Assembly (NCBI GenBank): GCA_003505715.1
Contig: DNXU01000302.1
Span: 5,202-21,541 of the forward strand
DNA: 16,340 bases
Direction of reading: 5' to 3'
Origin: Cyanobacteria bacterium UBA8803
GTDB taxonomy: Bacteria; Cyanobacteriota; Cyanobacteriia; Cyanobacteriales; Coleofasciculaceae
Shown here: positions 6,973 through 15,100 of the stretch, piece by piece
Position numbering within the stretch: the first letter of the stretch is position 1
How the letters are laid out: every line of letters starts with the position of its first letter
Position numbers and translations under genes: made by a program
Notes under the pieces: model-generated
Databases searched by the model: none
What the model saw: only the letters and a program-made list of their open reading frames with translations
Told to the model about the DNA's origin: nothing

Positions 6973-8004
6973 TCAGTTTCCTTGTAGCCGATTCATCATC
7001 CACTTAAATCGAGTACCTGCGAGTAGGGTTGCCTCCAGAACATCGAGTGGAATTTCATCTTCGTATTCAATGTCATCCGCGAGTTGTTGGTCTTGGCTGT
7101 AAGATTTTTGACCAAACCCTCGTTGAATTAAACCTTCCCGTAGGCGGTCAATTAACACTAGGGAAATGGCACGATAAAAGCGGATGGCGAAACCGCGATC
7201 GCGTTGTATCTTTTCTCTTAATAGTTGTTGCGGTATGGCTAATACCAATGAGTTTTCTGCACATTTAATACTGGCAGATGCGTTCCCGGCTTCTACAAAG
7301 GACATCTCACCAACGATTTCTCCACTCGCTCGTCGAGCCAGTTCTTTATCCACGGGTTGCCCGTCTACCATCATGGAAAATATTACGGCTAGATTCCCTT
7401 GTAATAAAAAGTACAACGCTTCGACGGGCTGGTCTTGCTGAATCAAAACGGTTCCAGTGGGAGCATTTTCTTTCCTGCCGCGAGTCACCATCCAATCGAT
7501 ATCGTTGTCGTTGAGGATGGCAAAGAGAAATAGCACTTTTCGTAATGCTTGTCCGGGAACGATTTTGTTCTGTGCTAGTAATTTGGAAAGACTCCGCAGC
7601 CGGGAGGATAAGATGGCCGTTAGTTCCTGGTAAAGTCTAGCCCCAAAATCTGGGTCTCGCTCCATTTTGAGCTGCAACTGCCGTTTAGATAAGGCTAATA
7701 TCAATGAGGGTTCTACGGTTTTGACGGTTGCGGACGGGAGACGCTTATCAATAAAGGACATCTCACCAATGACTTCCCCTTGACTACAACGAGCAATTTC
7801 TTGATTGCTATCGGAATTTTGTTGGGAAATCAAAACTGTGACTGTACCTTCCAGGATGAAGTAAATGGAGTCGGAAGGTTGACCTTCTTGAATTAGTACT
7901 GTACCAGCAGAGAGTTCTTGGTGAGTGCCAGTTTGAGCCATCCACTCTATATCTGGTGGTTCTAGAACTTTTAAGTTATTGAGTTGGGTGAGTACAGGTG
8001 GCAT
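6973..8004 (-). CDS. Protein with two cyclic-nucleotide-binding-type (CNB) domains
   Basis: A 343-residue soluble protein with two CNB-fold domains: about 12-145 and about 157-295. The first has GTVLIQEGQPSDSIYFILEG and GEMSFIDKRLPSATV; the second has GTVLIQQDQPVEALYFLLQG and GEMSFVEAGNASASI. In each phosphate-binding cassette the Gly-Glu pair is kept (80-81 and 232-233), but the arginine that contacts the cyclic phosphate in CAP and PKA-R is a serine (91 and 243), so cyclic-nucleotide binding is doubtful. No DNA-binding domain follows; the C-terminus is an acidic segment (DDIEYEDEIPLDVLEATLLA) and a short basic tail. It lies directly upstream of the HlyD gene, an arrangement I associate with NHLM/NHLP export systems. 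It probably controls or scaffolds the transporter; that role is inferred. It is 158 bases after the preceding ligase gene. Confidence 0.85.
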   Translation of the reverse strand: MPPVLTQLNNLKVLEPPDIEWMAQTGTHQELSAGTVLIQEGQPSDSIYFILEGTVTVLISQQNSDSNQEIARCSQGEVIGEMSFIDKRLPSATVKTVEPSLILALSKRQLQLKMERDPDFGARLYQELTAILSSRLRSLSKLLAQNKIVPGQALRKVLFLFAILNDNDIDWMVTRGRKENAPTGTVLIQQDQPVEALYFLLQGNLAVIFSMMVDGQPVDKELARRASGEIVGEMSFVEAGNASASIKCAENSLVLAIPQQLLREKIQRDRGFAIRFYRAISLVLIDRLREGLIQRGFGQKSYSQDQQLADDIEYEDEIPLDVLEATLLAGTRFKWMMNRLQGN

Positions 8005-8162
8005 GGTTAAATTAGAGCTTTACCAAGGATGCTTATTCTTAGAGTGCCCAAGTAGGGGTTAAAACTAACAAGAGGGTAGTTTTGGGTGGGGCGATCGCAT
8101 CTATCAATTTTGAGATTTCAGCGATCGCCATTCGGTCAAAGGCTGTAATTGAGCTAGCGACT

Positions 8163-9317
8163 TCAGACTAAGCTATTAACTAAATCTGAATTAGTAGACT
8201 GTCTAGCAAAAGCCTCCGTAATGATTTCTGACATCAGTTGTGCAAACGGGATGCCAGAAAGGTGCAAGATGGTACCAACGGAGGTTGCGCCCTGATCGTT
8301 GTCATCGAAGGTGGAGAGAGGTTTAGAAGAAATGCCAGGGTTAGGGTTCACCTCTAGGACAAAGAGTTCTTGGGAAGCTTTATCCATCCGTATATCTACT
8401 CGTGCATATCCATTGCCACCGATAGCACAGTAAGCACGCTTACTTAACTCGCAAAGCTTATCATGCAAGTCAGGAGCGACCAATTGGTAACGACAAAATG
8501 GATCTTCGGGTGAAAAGGGAGAGCCTTTTTCATATTTTGTCCAGTACCAATCGTAAACCAAAAACCGTTCGGTTTCAGGGAGATTGGAGTGAAACACTCG
8601 TTCCACAGGCGGGTAAATTTTGATGCTTTCTGGCTCAGTAGCAGAACCGATTAGGAAGACTGTGAACTCACAACCATTGATAAACCGTTCTACAAAGATG
8701 CTGTCCGGCAAAAATTGCACTCCGTGCATTCCTTGCAGCAAACGTTGAACTTGTTCACTGACCTGTTCATCGTTGTAAACAACTGATTGCAAAGAAAGTC
8801 CACAGCTACCGTAAGAGTCCGCTGGTTTTACAATTAAGGGGGTGCCAAGACGTTCGCAAACTCCCTGAAGGCGGCTTCTATCTGCAATCACTTCATAGGG
8901 AGCAGTAGCTACACCTGCCTCAACCAAAGTACGCTTCATCCTAATTTTGGAGTCGCTCAAATTAAAATGAACATCCGCACCTGTAAAAATGATGCCTCTG
9001 GCTTCCAGTAGTTTGAGAACAGAAATGCCAGGGTAGCCATCAAGCTCATCAAGCCCAGTGCAATAGTTCAGTACCACTGGGATATACTCATTGCTGGAAG
9101 CCGCTACCTCTTCTACAACCGCCTGCATATTTTCCAAGGTGATCGGTTGCCACTTCCACTTCAAGCCGAGTTCTGTAAAGACATCTGCTAGTTCCTGACG
9201 AGTGGCAGGATTGTCAAAGTCTTCGCTGCTCAACTCTTGTCCTTTAATGCAGTAGGGAATAAACACCCAGACAAACAGCTTGTTGCTAGGTACAGGTAAT
9301 TTTTGGGAGATTGTCAT
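8163..9317 (-). CDS. ATP-grasp ligase, D-alanine-D-alanine ligase-like (copy 1 of tandem pair)
   Basis: Predicted to activate a carboxylate as acyl phosphate and join it to an amine. I chose ATG 9317 (384 residues) over GTG 9341 because the product then starts level with its neighbour copy and the catalytic residues fall at the same numbers. Visible parts are an N-terminal domain (about 1-120), the ATP-binding lysine VKPADSYGSCGLS (Lys164), the adenine-loop segment IFVERFINGCEFTVFLIG (Glu210), and the Mg-binding RVDIR (Asp308) with LFVLEVNPNPG (Glu322, Asn324). The Asn-Pro-Gly loop is Ddl-like. All catalytic residues are present, but it is longer than Ddl and too diverged to call peptidoglycan synthesis. 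Its neighbours (EctC, NRPS, two more ligases) suggest oligopeptide or amino-acid conjugate assembly. Substrates are unknown. Confidence 0.85.
   Translation of the reverse strand: MTISQKLPVPSNKLFVWVFIPYCIKGQELSSEDFDNPATRQELADVFTELGLKWKWQPITLENMQAVVEEVAASSNEYIPVVLNYCTGLDELDGYPGISVLKLLEARGIIFTGADVHFNLSDSKIRMKRTLVEAGVATAPYEVIADRSRLQGVCERLGTPLIVKPADSYGSCGLSLQSVVYNDEQVSEQVQRLLQGMHGVQFLPDSIFVERFINGCEFTVFLIGSATEPESIKIYPPVERVFHSNLPETERFLVYDWYWTKYEKGSPFSPEDPFCRYQLVAPDLHDKLCELSKRAYCAIGGNGYARVDIRMDKASQELFVLEVNPNPGISSKPLSTFDDNDQGATSVGTILHLSGIPFAQLMSEIITEAFARQSTNSDLVNSLV
9061..9159. repeat. 99-bp near-identical block shared by the two tandem ligase genes
   Basis: This block matches 10256-10354 at 97 of 99 bases, by direct reading (offset 1195). 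Elsewhere the two genes differ much more. It encodes the N-terminal stretch around WKWQPITLENMQAVVEEV in both proteins. A local patch identical even at silent sites suggests recent gene conversion or slipped recombination between the copies. Confidence 0.85.
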
Positions 9318-9360
9318 TGTTTTAGTAGCTCTAGTGTTCACAGTAAATATCGGTACAAGT

Positions 9361-10509
9361 TCACGCTGCTTTGTTTATCGAACACGACTTGGTAAAACAC
9401 CTAGCAAAAGCTTCCGCAATAATTTCTGACATCAGTTGTGCAAATGGGATACCAGCCAGATGCAAGATAGTGCCAAGGGAGGTTTGGTTTAGGTCGGAGA
9501 AGTCAGTCAGAGGTATAGAAGAAATGGCACAGTTAGCATTAACTTCCAGAACAAAAAGCTCTTGAGAATCTTTGTCCATGCGGATATCTACTCGCGCATA
9601 TCCGTTGCCACCAACCGCACAATACGCAAGCTTGCTGAGATCGCAGAGTTTTTCGCTCAAATCCGAAGCTACCGATTGGCAATGGTAAAACGGTTCCGAG
9701 GATGACGATAAAGATTCTTCAAGGTGTTTGCCCCAGAAGTTATCGTAAGACCGAAATTGTTCGGTTTCAGGCAAGCTGGAATGAAACACCAGTTCAATCG
9801 GCGGATAGATTTTGAGGCTTTCCGGTTGTTGGGAATTACCTAGCAGGAAAACTGTAAATTCACGACCGCTGATAAATCGTTCTACAAAGATGCTGTCCGG
9901 TGGAAACTGCATCTCGTGTACCCCTTGCAGCAATCGCTGAACCTGTTTACTCACCTGTTCATCACTTTCGACAACCGACTCCAGTGAAATTCCGATACTG
10001 CCATAGGCGAGTGCTGGTTTAACTAATAGAGGTGTGCCAAGGCGCTCGCAAACTCCCTGAACGCGGCTGGGGTGTGAGATAACTTCATAAGGAGCAGTAG
10101 CTACACTCGCCTTCATAAAAGCACGTTTCATCCAAATTTTGGATGTAGTGAGATGGAAAAAATTAGAATCCGCACCTGTAAAAATGATGCCTTTTTGTTC
10201 CAGCAGTTTGATAACAGAAGTACCAGGGTAGCCGTCAATCTCATCATTACCATCACAATAGTTCAGTACCACTGGTATATACTCATTGCTGGAAGCCACT
10301 ACCTCTTCTACAACCGCCTGCATATTTTCCAAGGTGATCGGTTGCCACTTCCACGCTATACCGAGTTCTGCAAAAACATCTGCTAGCCCCTGACGATACC
10401 CAGGATTGTCGTAGTCGCTGAGCAACTCTTGCTCTTGAATGCGGTAGGGAATAAATACCCAGACAAATAGCTTACTACTATGTAGTGAAAATTCCTGCTC
10501 AATATTCAC
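9361..10509 (-). CDS. ATP-grasp ligase, D-alanine-D-alanine ligase-like (copy 2 of tandem pair)
   Basis: A 382-residue paralogue of the gene that follows it 43 bases downstream (19 if that gene starts at its GTG), clearly from tandem duplication. The start is GTG, supported by AAAGGAG 11 bases upstream. Landmarks match the sister numbering: LLVKPALAYGSIGIS (Lys164), SIFVERFISGREFTVFLLG (Glu210), RVDIRMD (Asp308) and FVLEVNANCAISS (Glu322, Asn324). All nucleotide and metal ligands are kept. The loop after the metal site reads NANCAIS instead of NPNPGIS, and the middle region (about 255-285) differs most, which points to a different substrate from copy 1. It lies 78 bases after the EctC gene. 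Peptide or amide ligase activity is inferred from the family; the substrates cannot be read from sequence. Confidence 0.85.
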   Translation of the reverse strand: MNIEQEFSLHSSKLFVWVFIPYRIQEQELLSDYDNPGYRQGLADVFAELGIAWKWQPITLENMQAVVEEVVASSNEYIPVVLNYCDGNDEIDGYPGTSVIKLLEQKGIIFTGADSNFFHLTTSKIWMKRAFMKASVATAPYEVISHPSRVQGVCERLGTPLLVKPALAYGSIGISLESVVESDEQVSKQVQRLLQGVHEMQFPPDSIFVERFISGREFTVFLLGNSQQPESLKIYPPIELVFHSSLPETEQFRSYDNFWGKHLEESLSSSSEPFYHCQSVASDLSEKLCDLSKLAYCAVGGNGYARVDIRMDKDSQELFVLEVNANCAISSIPLTDFSDLNQTSLGTILHLAGIPFAQLMSEIIAEAFARCFTKSCSINKAA

Positions 10510-10587
10510 TGCTATTATGACTCCTTTATTAGCTTAAGTTCTCTTTAGGGAAAGTGATTAATTGAATGCCAATGCAGTAATTGAAAT

Positions 10588-10965
10588 CTAGTAGCAAGAG
10601 CTTTTATTGTTACTCAGTTGGTGAGATTCATGTCCTTGCAGAGGCGGCGTAAAAACGCAAATCAGCCGTAGCGTCGTTTTAGCACGTAAATAATGTTTGT
10701 CATTCTTATCTAAGGCATACATAGTGCCAGGTTGAATAGGGTAAATTGTCCCATCCACCTCTACTTCCCCTTCGCCTTCAATACAGTAGCAAGCTTCCAT
10801 GTGATTCCTGTATTCAAGTAATGATTCTGTGTTCGCTTCAATGATGGTATCGGTCAGGGAGAATTCCATCCCATCACGAGCTAACAAAAGTCTTCTACTT
10901 TGTCCATTGCCCCAATCAATATCTCGTTCTGTATTAACAATTTCCGTCAAATTTCTAATAATCAT
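10588..10965 (-). CDS. ectC: L-ectoine synthase-like cupin (EctC family)
   Basis: Ectoine synthase is an iron-dependent cupin that closes N-gamma-acetyl-diaminobutyrate into the cyclic amidine ectoine. The product is 125 residues, near the usual ~130, and aligns end to end with EctC: SRRLLLARDGMEFSLTDT, NHMEACYCIEGEGEVEVDG, YPIQPGTMYALDKNDKHYLR, LICVFTPPLQG. The three iron ligands known for EctC are present (Glu57, Tyr83, His91; the last two shifted by two through a short deletion), as are the late acidic and histidine positions (Glu113, His115). The tail after about 116 is not EctC-like. No ectA, ectB or ectD is in the window. The gene sits between two ligase genes, 47 bases after one and 78 before the next, with GGGAAG before its ATG. 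It therefore probably makes a cyclic amidine within this pathway rather than ectoine. Family call strong; substrate unknown. Confidence 0.92.
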   Translation of the reverse strand: MIIRNLTEIVNTERDIDWGNGQSRRLLLARDGMEFSLTDTIIEANTESLLEYRNHMEACYCIEGEGEVEVDGTIYPIQPGTMYALDKNDKHYLRAKTTLRLICVFTPPLQGHESHQLSNNKSSCY

Positions 10966-11012
10966 TTTGCGGTCTTCCCATCAATCAATTGCATATTGAG
11001 GTATGTATTTAT

Positions 11013-12080
11013 CTATTCTTGGGCTATATCTCTAACTAGTAAAGCTAGTTGCTTAAGATTATTTTTAGATGAACAAAACTTTCGCTGGCGAAGTTTATAA
11101 CGGTTAATGCCTTCCTTAATAATATGTTTAAGAAATCCTGATGCTCCTTCTTTTTCATCTTTTAAAATATAGTCAGCCGAGGCTTCTGCACCTTCTTTCA
11201 TAAAAATTAAAGGACTAAAATTGATTTCAAGGAAAAAAATCTCTTTTTGCTCATTAACTCTAAAATCAAAACGAGCGTACCCAACACCATTAAAAGCTAA
11301 AAATATCTTTTTAGCAGCATCTCTCAAGCGAAGATCAAGTTCTAAGTCAGAGCATAAAACATTACATTCTGGATGATATTGATGCACCTTCAAATCATAA
11401 GTCTTAAACTGCTCTCCTTTAGGAAAGACAAATTCTAGAGGGCGATAAATGATTGGAGCCTGACTATTTTCTGGATTAGCAGCTATAAGAACTGTAAACT
11501 CTCTGCCAGATATATATTCCTCGATTAGAATCCGATCAAAATAAGTAATGAGGTCGGCTACTTTGCTCTGCAATGCCTCTTTTGTTGTTACATAAGATTG
11601 ATGATCAATACCTAAACTATCTAATGCGGCTTCTGGTTTAACGAAAAGAGGAAATTCTAGACTTTGACAAGCGTCCTTGACATCAGCTAAGGTTTCAACT
11701 TTCACAAATCCTGGTCTACGTACCCCCGCAATGTCAGCAACATACTTCATTAACTCCTTGCCAGGATCGTAGAGGTCGAAAGTCGGACCAGTATAAGGTA
11801 AATTAAGCTGTTCTAAAGCAACAATTACATCAATAGAGGGAACATCCCAGTCCAAACATCCGGTACAGAGGTTAACAAAAATATCGTAACCTTGCTTCTT
11901 TAACTCTTTTAGCTGACGATAGGTTGTAGCTTTGTTGAGAAATACGTGATCTACCTGGTCTTCTGGTAATAAATGAGAAAGATTTCGTGGTGGTTCAGAG
12001 TTTTTGTAATCGGCTTCTGTCATATAGTCTACTGTCAATACCGACTTAGAATAGTCGGGTTGCAGAACGCAAACTTTCAT
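11013..12080 (-). CDS. ATP-grasp ligase, divergent third enzyme
   Basis: A 355-residue ATP-grasp enzyme only distantly related to the tandem pair downstream. The ATP-binding lysine is in FPLFVKPEAALDSLGI (Lys148), the adenine-site acidic pair in LIEEYISGREFTVLIA (Glu187-Glu188), and the metal site in YARFDFRV (Asp272) with IFFLEINFSP (Glu285, Asn287). The active centre is complete, but the glycine-rich loop reads AALDSLG instead of a Ddl-type GSxG, and the Asn-Pro-Gly loop is replaced by NFSPLIF, so the acceptor pocket must differ. The N-terminal ~110 residues contain FVNLCTGCLDWDVPSIDVI, equivalent to the LNYC-G-DE-GYPG segment of the pair. ATG with AGGAA six bases upstream supports the start. 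The gene is visibly more AT-rich than the NRPS and min genes and lacks HIP1 sites, hinting at a separate origin. It lies 117 bases downstream of the NRPS. Confidence 0.85.
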   Translation of the reverse strand: MKVCVLQPDYSKSVLTVDYMTEADYKNSEPPRNLSHLLPEDQVDHVFLNKATTYRQLKELKKQGYDIFVNLCTGCLDWDVPSIDVIVALEQLNLPYTGPTFDLYDPGKELMKYVADIAGVRRPGFVKVETLADVKDACQSLEFPLFVKPEAALDSLGIDHQSYVTTKEALQSKVADLITYFDRILIEEYISGREFTVLIAANPENSQAPIIYRPLEFVFPKGEQFKTYDLKVHQYHPECNVLCSDLELDLRLRDAAKKIFLAFNGVGYARFDFRVNEQKEIFFLEINFSPLIFMKEGAEASADYILKDEKEGASGFLKHIIKEGINRYKLRQRKFCSSKNNLKQLALLVRDIAQE

Positions 12081-12197
12081 GTTGATTTCCTAGAGTCTCA
12101 GTTTGGTACAAGTAGCGTAAAAGCTTGGGTTCGTTTTGAGTAATTGCGATCACCCTGCTGGCTCTTGAATCAAATCAGGCTGAGGAGCGATCGCCTT

Positions 12198-15100
12198 TCA
12201 GATAGAGGGACTGCAAGAAGATCGTGCAGCTATCCCTGAACCTGTTGCGCGAGGACGAGTATGGGGAAACTGGATCAAGGAGCGATCGCTCTGTGCCTGC
12301 TCAAGAGAATTCCTTAGCCGTTCCGCTAAAACTCGCACATGAGGCTCCTTGACAATGGTGTAGTGATTGCCAGAAATTGTATGAATCTCTACTCCTGTGT
12401 CCGTTAACTGATTCCAACCCATTGCCGGGTCTGAATTCTCTAACCCAAAAGATTCCTCCGCACGAAAGACAGTAATCTGGTTTGGATAAACAACTGGCGT
12501 GTAGCTGCGTTCAGCCTGACGATTTGCCAAAACAACCTCTAGCAAACGGCGAATTTCAACCACTCCAGCATCAGGAAGCACAACATTAGCCGCCCTTGCC
12601 CGCTCCAGCACGTAGCTCAACTGCTCATCCGGCGCAAGAGACTGGAGAGTACTAACCGATACATCAAGCTCCTTCCCAAAATAACTGCCCAAATCCTCAG
12701 CAAACCAAGCTAGTGTGGCAGCAGTATCAACCTCCATCGCTTGACTGTTGTGGTGGGGTGCTGAACTATCTATCAAAGCAAGCAGCGCCACTTGCTCACC
12801 AGATGAGTGCAACTGTTGAGCCATCTCAAACGCTACCACTCCACCAAATGACCAACCTCCCAGCAAATAGGGACCTTGCGGTTGAATCTCGCGGATTGCC
12901 TCGATATAATAACTAGCCATATCTTCAATCCGGCTGTTTGGCTCCCCTTGCCCATCAATCCCCGACGCTTGCAAACCGTAAAAAGGTTGGTCTTCACCCA
13001 GATGACGAGCTAAATCCATGTAACAAAGCACATTGCCTCCGATGGGATGAACGCAGAAAAAGGGAGGCTTTGTACCACCAGGCTGAATCGGTACTAAAGG
13101 AGAACTCAAGCGAGAACCCGTCGCCTGACGCAGAATGCTGGCCAGATGCTCAATAGTCGAACTGGGAAAAAGCATCGCTAGCGATAACTTCTGCCCCAAA
13201 TGCTGCTCAATCTCCAGCATCAGGCGTACTGCCGATAGAGAGTCACCGCCCAGGTTAAAGAAGTCGTCTTTCACGCTGATGGGGTGAATACCCAGCACAT
13301 TTTCCCAAATATGAGTCAACTGAAGTTCCCAAGTGTCACGGGGAGCTATAAATGCAGTTGGTTCAATGCATCTGCTGTCCCTTGGAGTGGGTAGTGCTTT
13401 GCGGTCAACTTTCCCGTTAGGATTCAATGGCAGGGACTCCAAGAACGTAAACCCTCCAGGGAGCATATAAGCTGGTAAGCGCTCTTTCAAGTAGGCACCC
13501 AGGCTTTTATCACATAGCTCTCCAGGAGTTGGTTGCTCGTTTAACACTACCTCTTGAGCGAATAGGCTATCGTAAAATAAGTTGCTCTTTGAGGGGGTTT
13601 TGTAGAGAAAAGAATCGTATTCAAATTCAAGGCGTTCTCCACTCTGTTTGAGCAAATAGCCTCGAATGTGATAGTCAGGACTTAACTGGTCTTCACTCAA
13701 CTGAGCGCTACAAACGGCTTCAATTTTGTCTCCAGCCGCTACTTCAATCCCCGGATAAAACACCGGAAAATAAACAGGTAGCCAGTTACCAACGTAAGCT
13801 AGACTGTCAATGACTTCATTTTCAACCGTGTGTAAATTAAGCCATAATAAAAATCCATCAATTTTACCACTTTGAGTGATGGTAAGGCTTATCTGTCGGT
13901 CATATTCGGGATTAGAGACTTGATTGAAATCCAAGCCTTCAAAAACATCTACAGTGGAGATGATGTTTGATTGAGGAAAATTTCGGAAAGAGACCCTTAA
14001 GGGAATTTTTCGACCGAGCTGGTTGAAAATCTGCTGGACGTAATAACCGGATAGTTCCGAAAAGTGAGGCTGACTGGCAAACGGTTCAGGAAGATAAACA
14101 GCAGCGATGTTAGTCACGCAGCGCTGGGGAATCATCATCCCATCTTCCTTGAGAAACCTTCTAGCATCATTGAGAATCGAAACCGCCCCTTCCGAATTGC
14201 CGATCGCGCCAATCAGTTCTGAAACACACAGATCGACTTTTTCCGGGAGTTGCACTTGGGTGGCATCCCCATGAATTACCGATATCTTATCTGACAGCCC
14301 CAGAGATTTTACATAACTCGTTGCCTGTTCGTAAGCTTCAAGTTGCATCTCAATGGCGTAAACTTTCAAAGCGCCATGTTCGGCACAGAATTTCGCCCAA
14401 ACAACATCCTTACCCGTGCCAATGTCTACAACAACTTTGTCCTTAACAACTTTTTTAAGTGCCACCTCATAACTGTGATTTCTCACATGGTCATAGGTCA
14501 TGGCATAGTACATGATGGCATCATAAACTCGGTAGTCTCCCGGACAGGGCCAGAGTTCTACCTGAGTGTTTTTTGGTTTGGGAACGACATAGGCGACGAG
14601 GCGTTGCTTGCCTGATTTTTCTTCGTGAGCCACTACCACACTGTCTTGCACCAGTGGATGCTGATTGAGAGTTGCCTCAATTTCCTCCGTTTGGATGCGG
14701 AAGCCGCGTACTTTCACCTGGTTATCAATGCGCCCCAGGATTTCGATATTACCGTCGCTTCCGATACGGGCTAAGTCCCCAGTTTTGTAGAGGCGAGAAT
14801 CGGCTTCATCACTAAAAGGATTGCGGATAAACCGCGCTCCCGTCAATTCGGGACGATTGAGATAGCCTCTTGCTAAACCAAGACCGCCAATATATAATTC
14901 GCCCGTCATCCCTTTAGGCACAGGCTTTTTGTTTTCATCCAACAAGTAAATCTGGGTGTTGGCAATGGGACAACCTATAGGTACGGAGTTGACATCTGGC
15001 AATTCTTTCCAGATGTCCGGTTCGTAGAGCGTCGATGTAATAGTGGTTTCAGTCAGTCCATAGGCATTGAGCCAGCGGACGCGATTACCCGCTATTTTCT

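Noticed and set aside
8061..8083. Terminator hairpin between the ligase and CNB genes (AAAACTA/TAGTTTT)
   Set aside because: The stem is only seven mostly A-T pairs and lacks the GC-rich form and U-tract expected, so it is not evidence for an operon boundary.
8091..8128. Two GCGATCGC palindromes as regulator binding sites
   Set aside because: They are HIP1 octamers, abundant through cyanobacterial genomes, and carry no specific regulatory meaning here.
8163..10509. Housekeeping D-Ala-D-Ala ligase (ddl)
   Set aside because: Two tandem copies longer than Ddl, with altered loops and in an accessory cluster, do not fit the peptidoglycan enzyme.
10588..10965. A standard ectoine biosynthesis operon
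   Set aside because: Only the ectC homologue is present; no acetyltransferase, aminotransferase or hydroxylase gene lies in the window, and its neighbours are ligases and an NRPS.
8163..12080. Microviridin-type graspetide (RiPP) cluster with ATP-grasp macrocyclases
   Set aside because: The ligases look Ddl-like, with no precursor peptide motif nearby. I looked through the gaps between genes and found no small frame resembling a leader-core peptide.
13530..14550. Conventional NRPS N-methyltransferase insert
   Set aside because: The position fits, but the double-E loop, the opening motif and the C-terminal barrel fit arginine methyltransferases, and the usual NRPS-MT motifs are not visible.
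14343..14615. Forward reading frame of 90 codons inside the NRPS gene
   Set aside because: Antisense shadow of the methyltransferase-coding region; no domain and no ribosome binding site.
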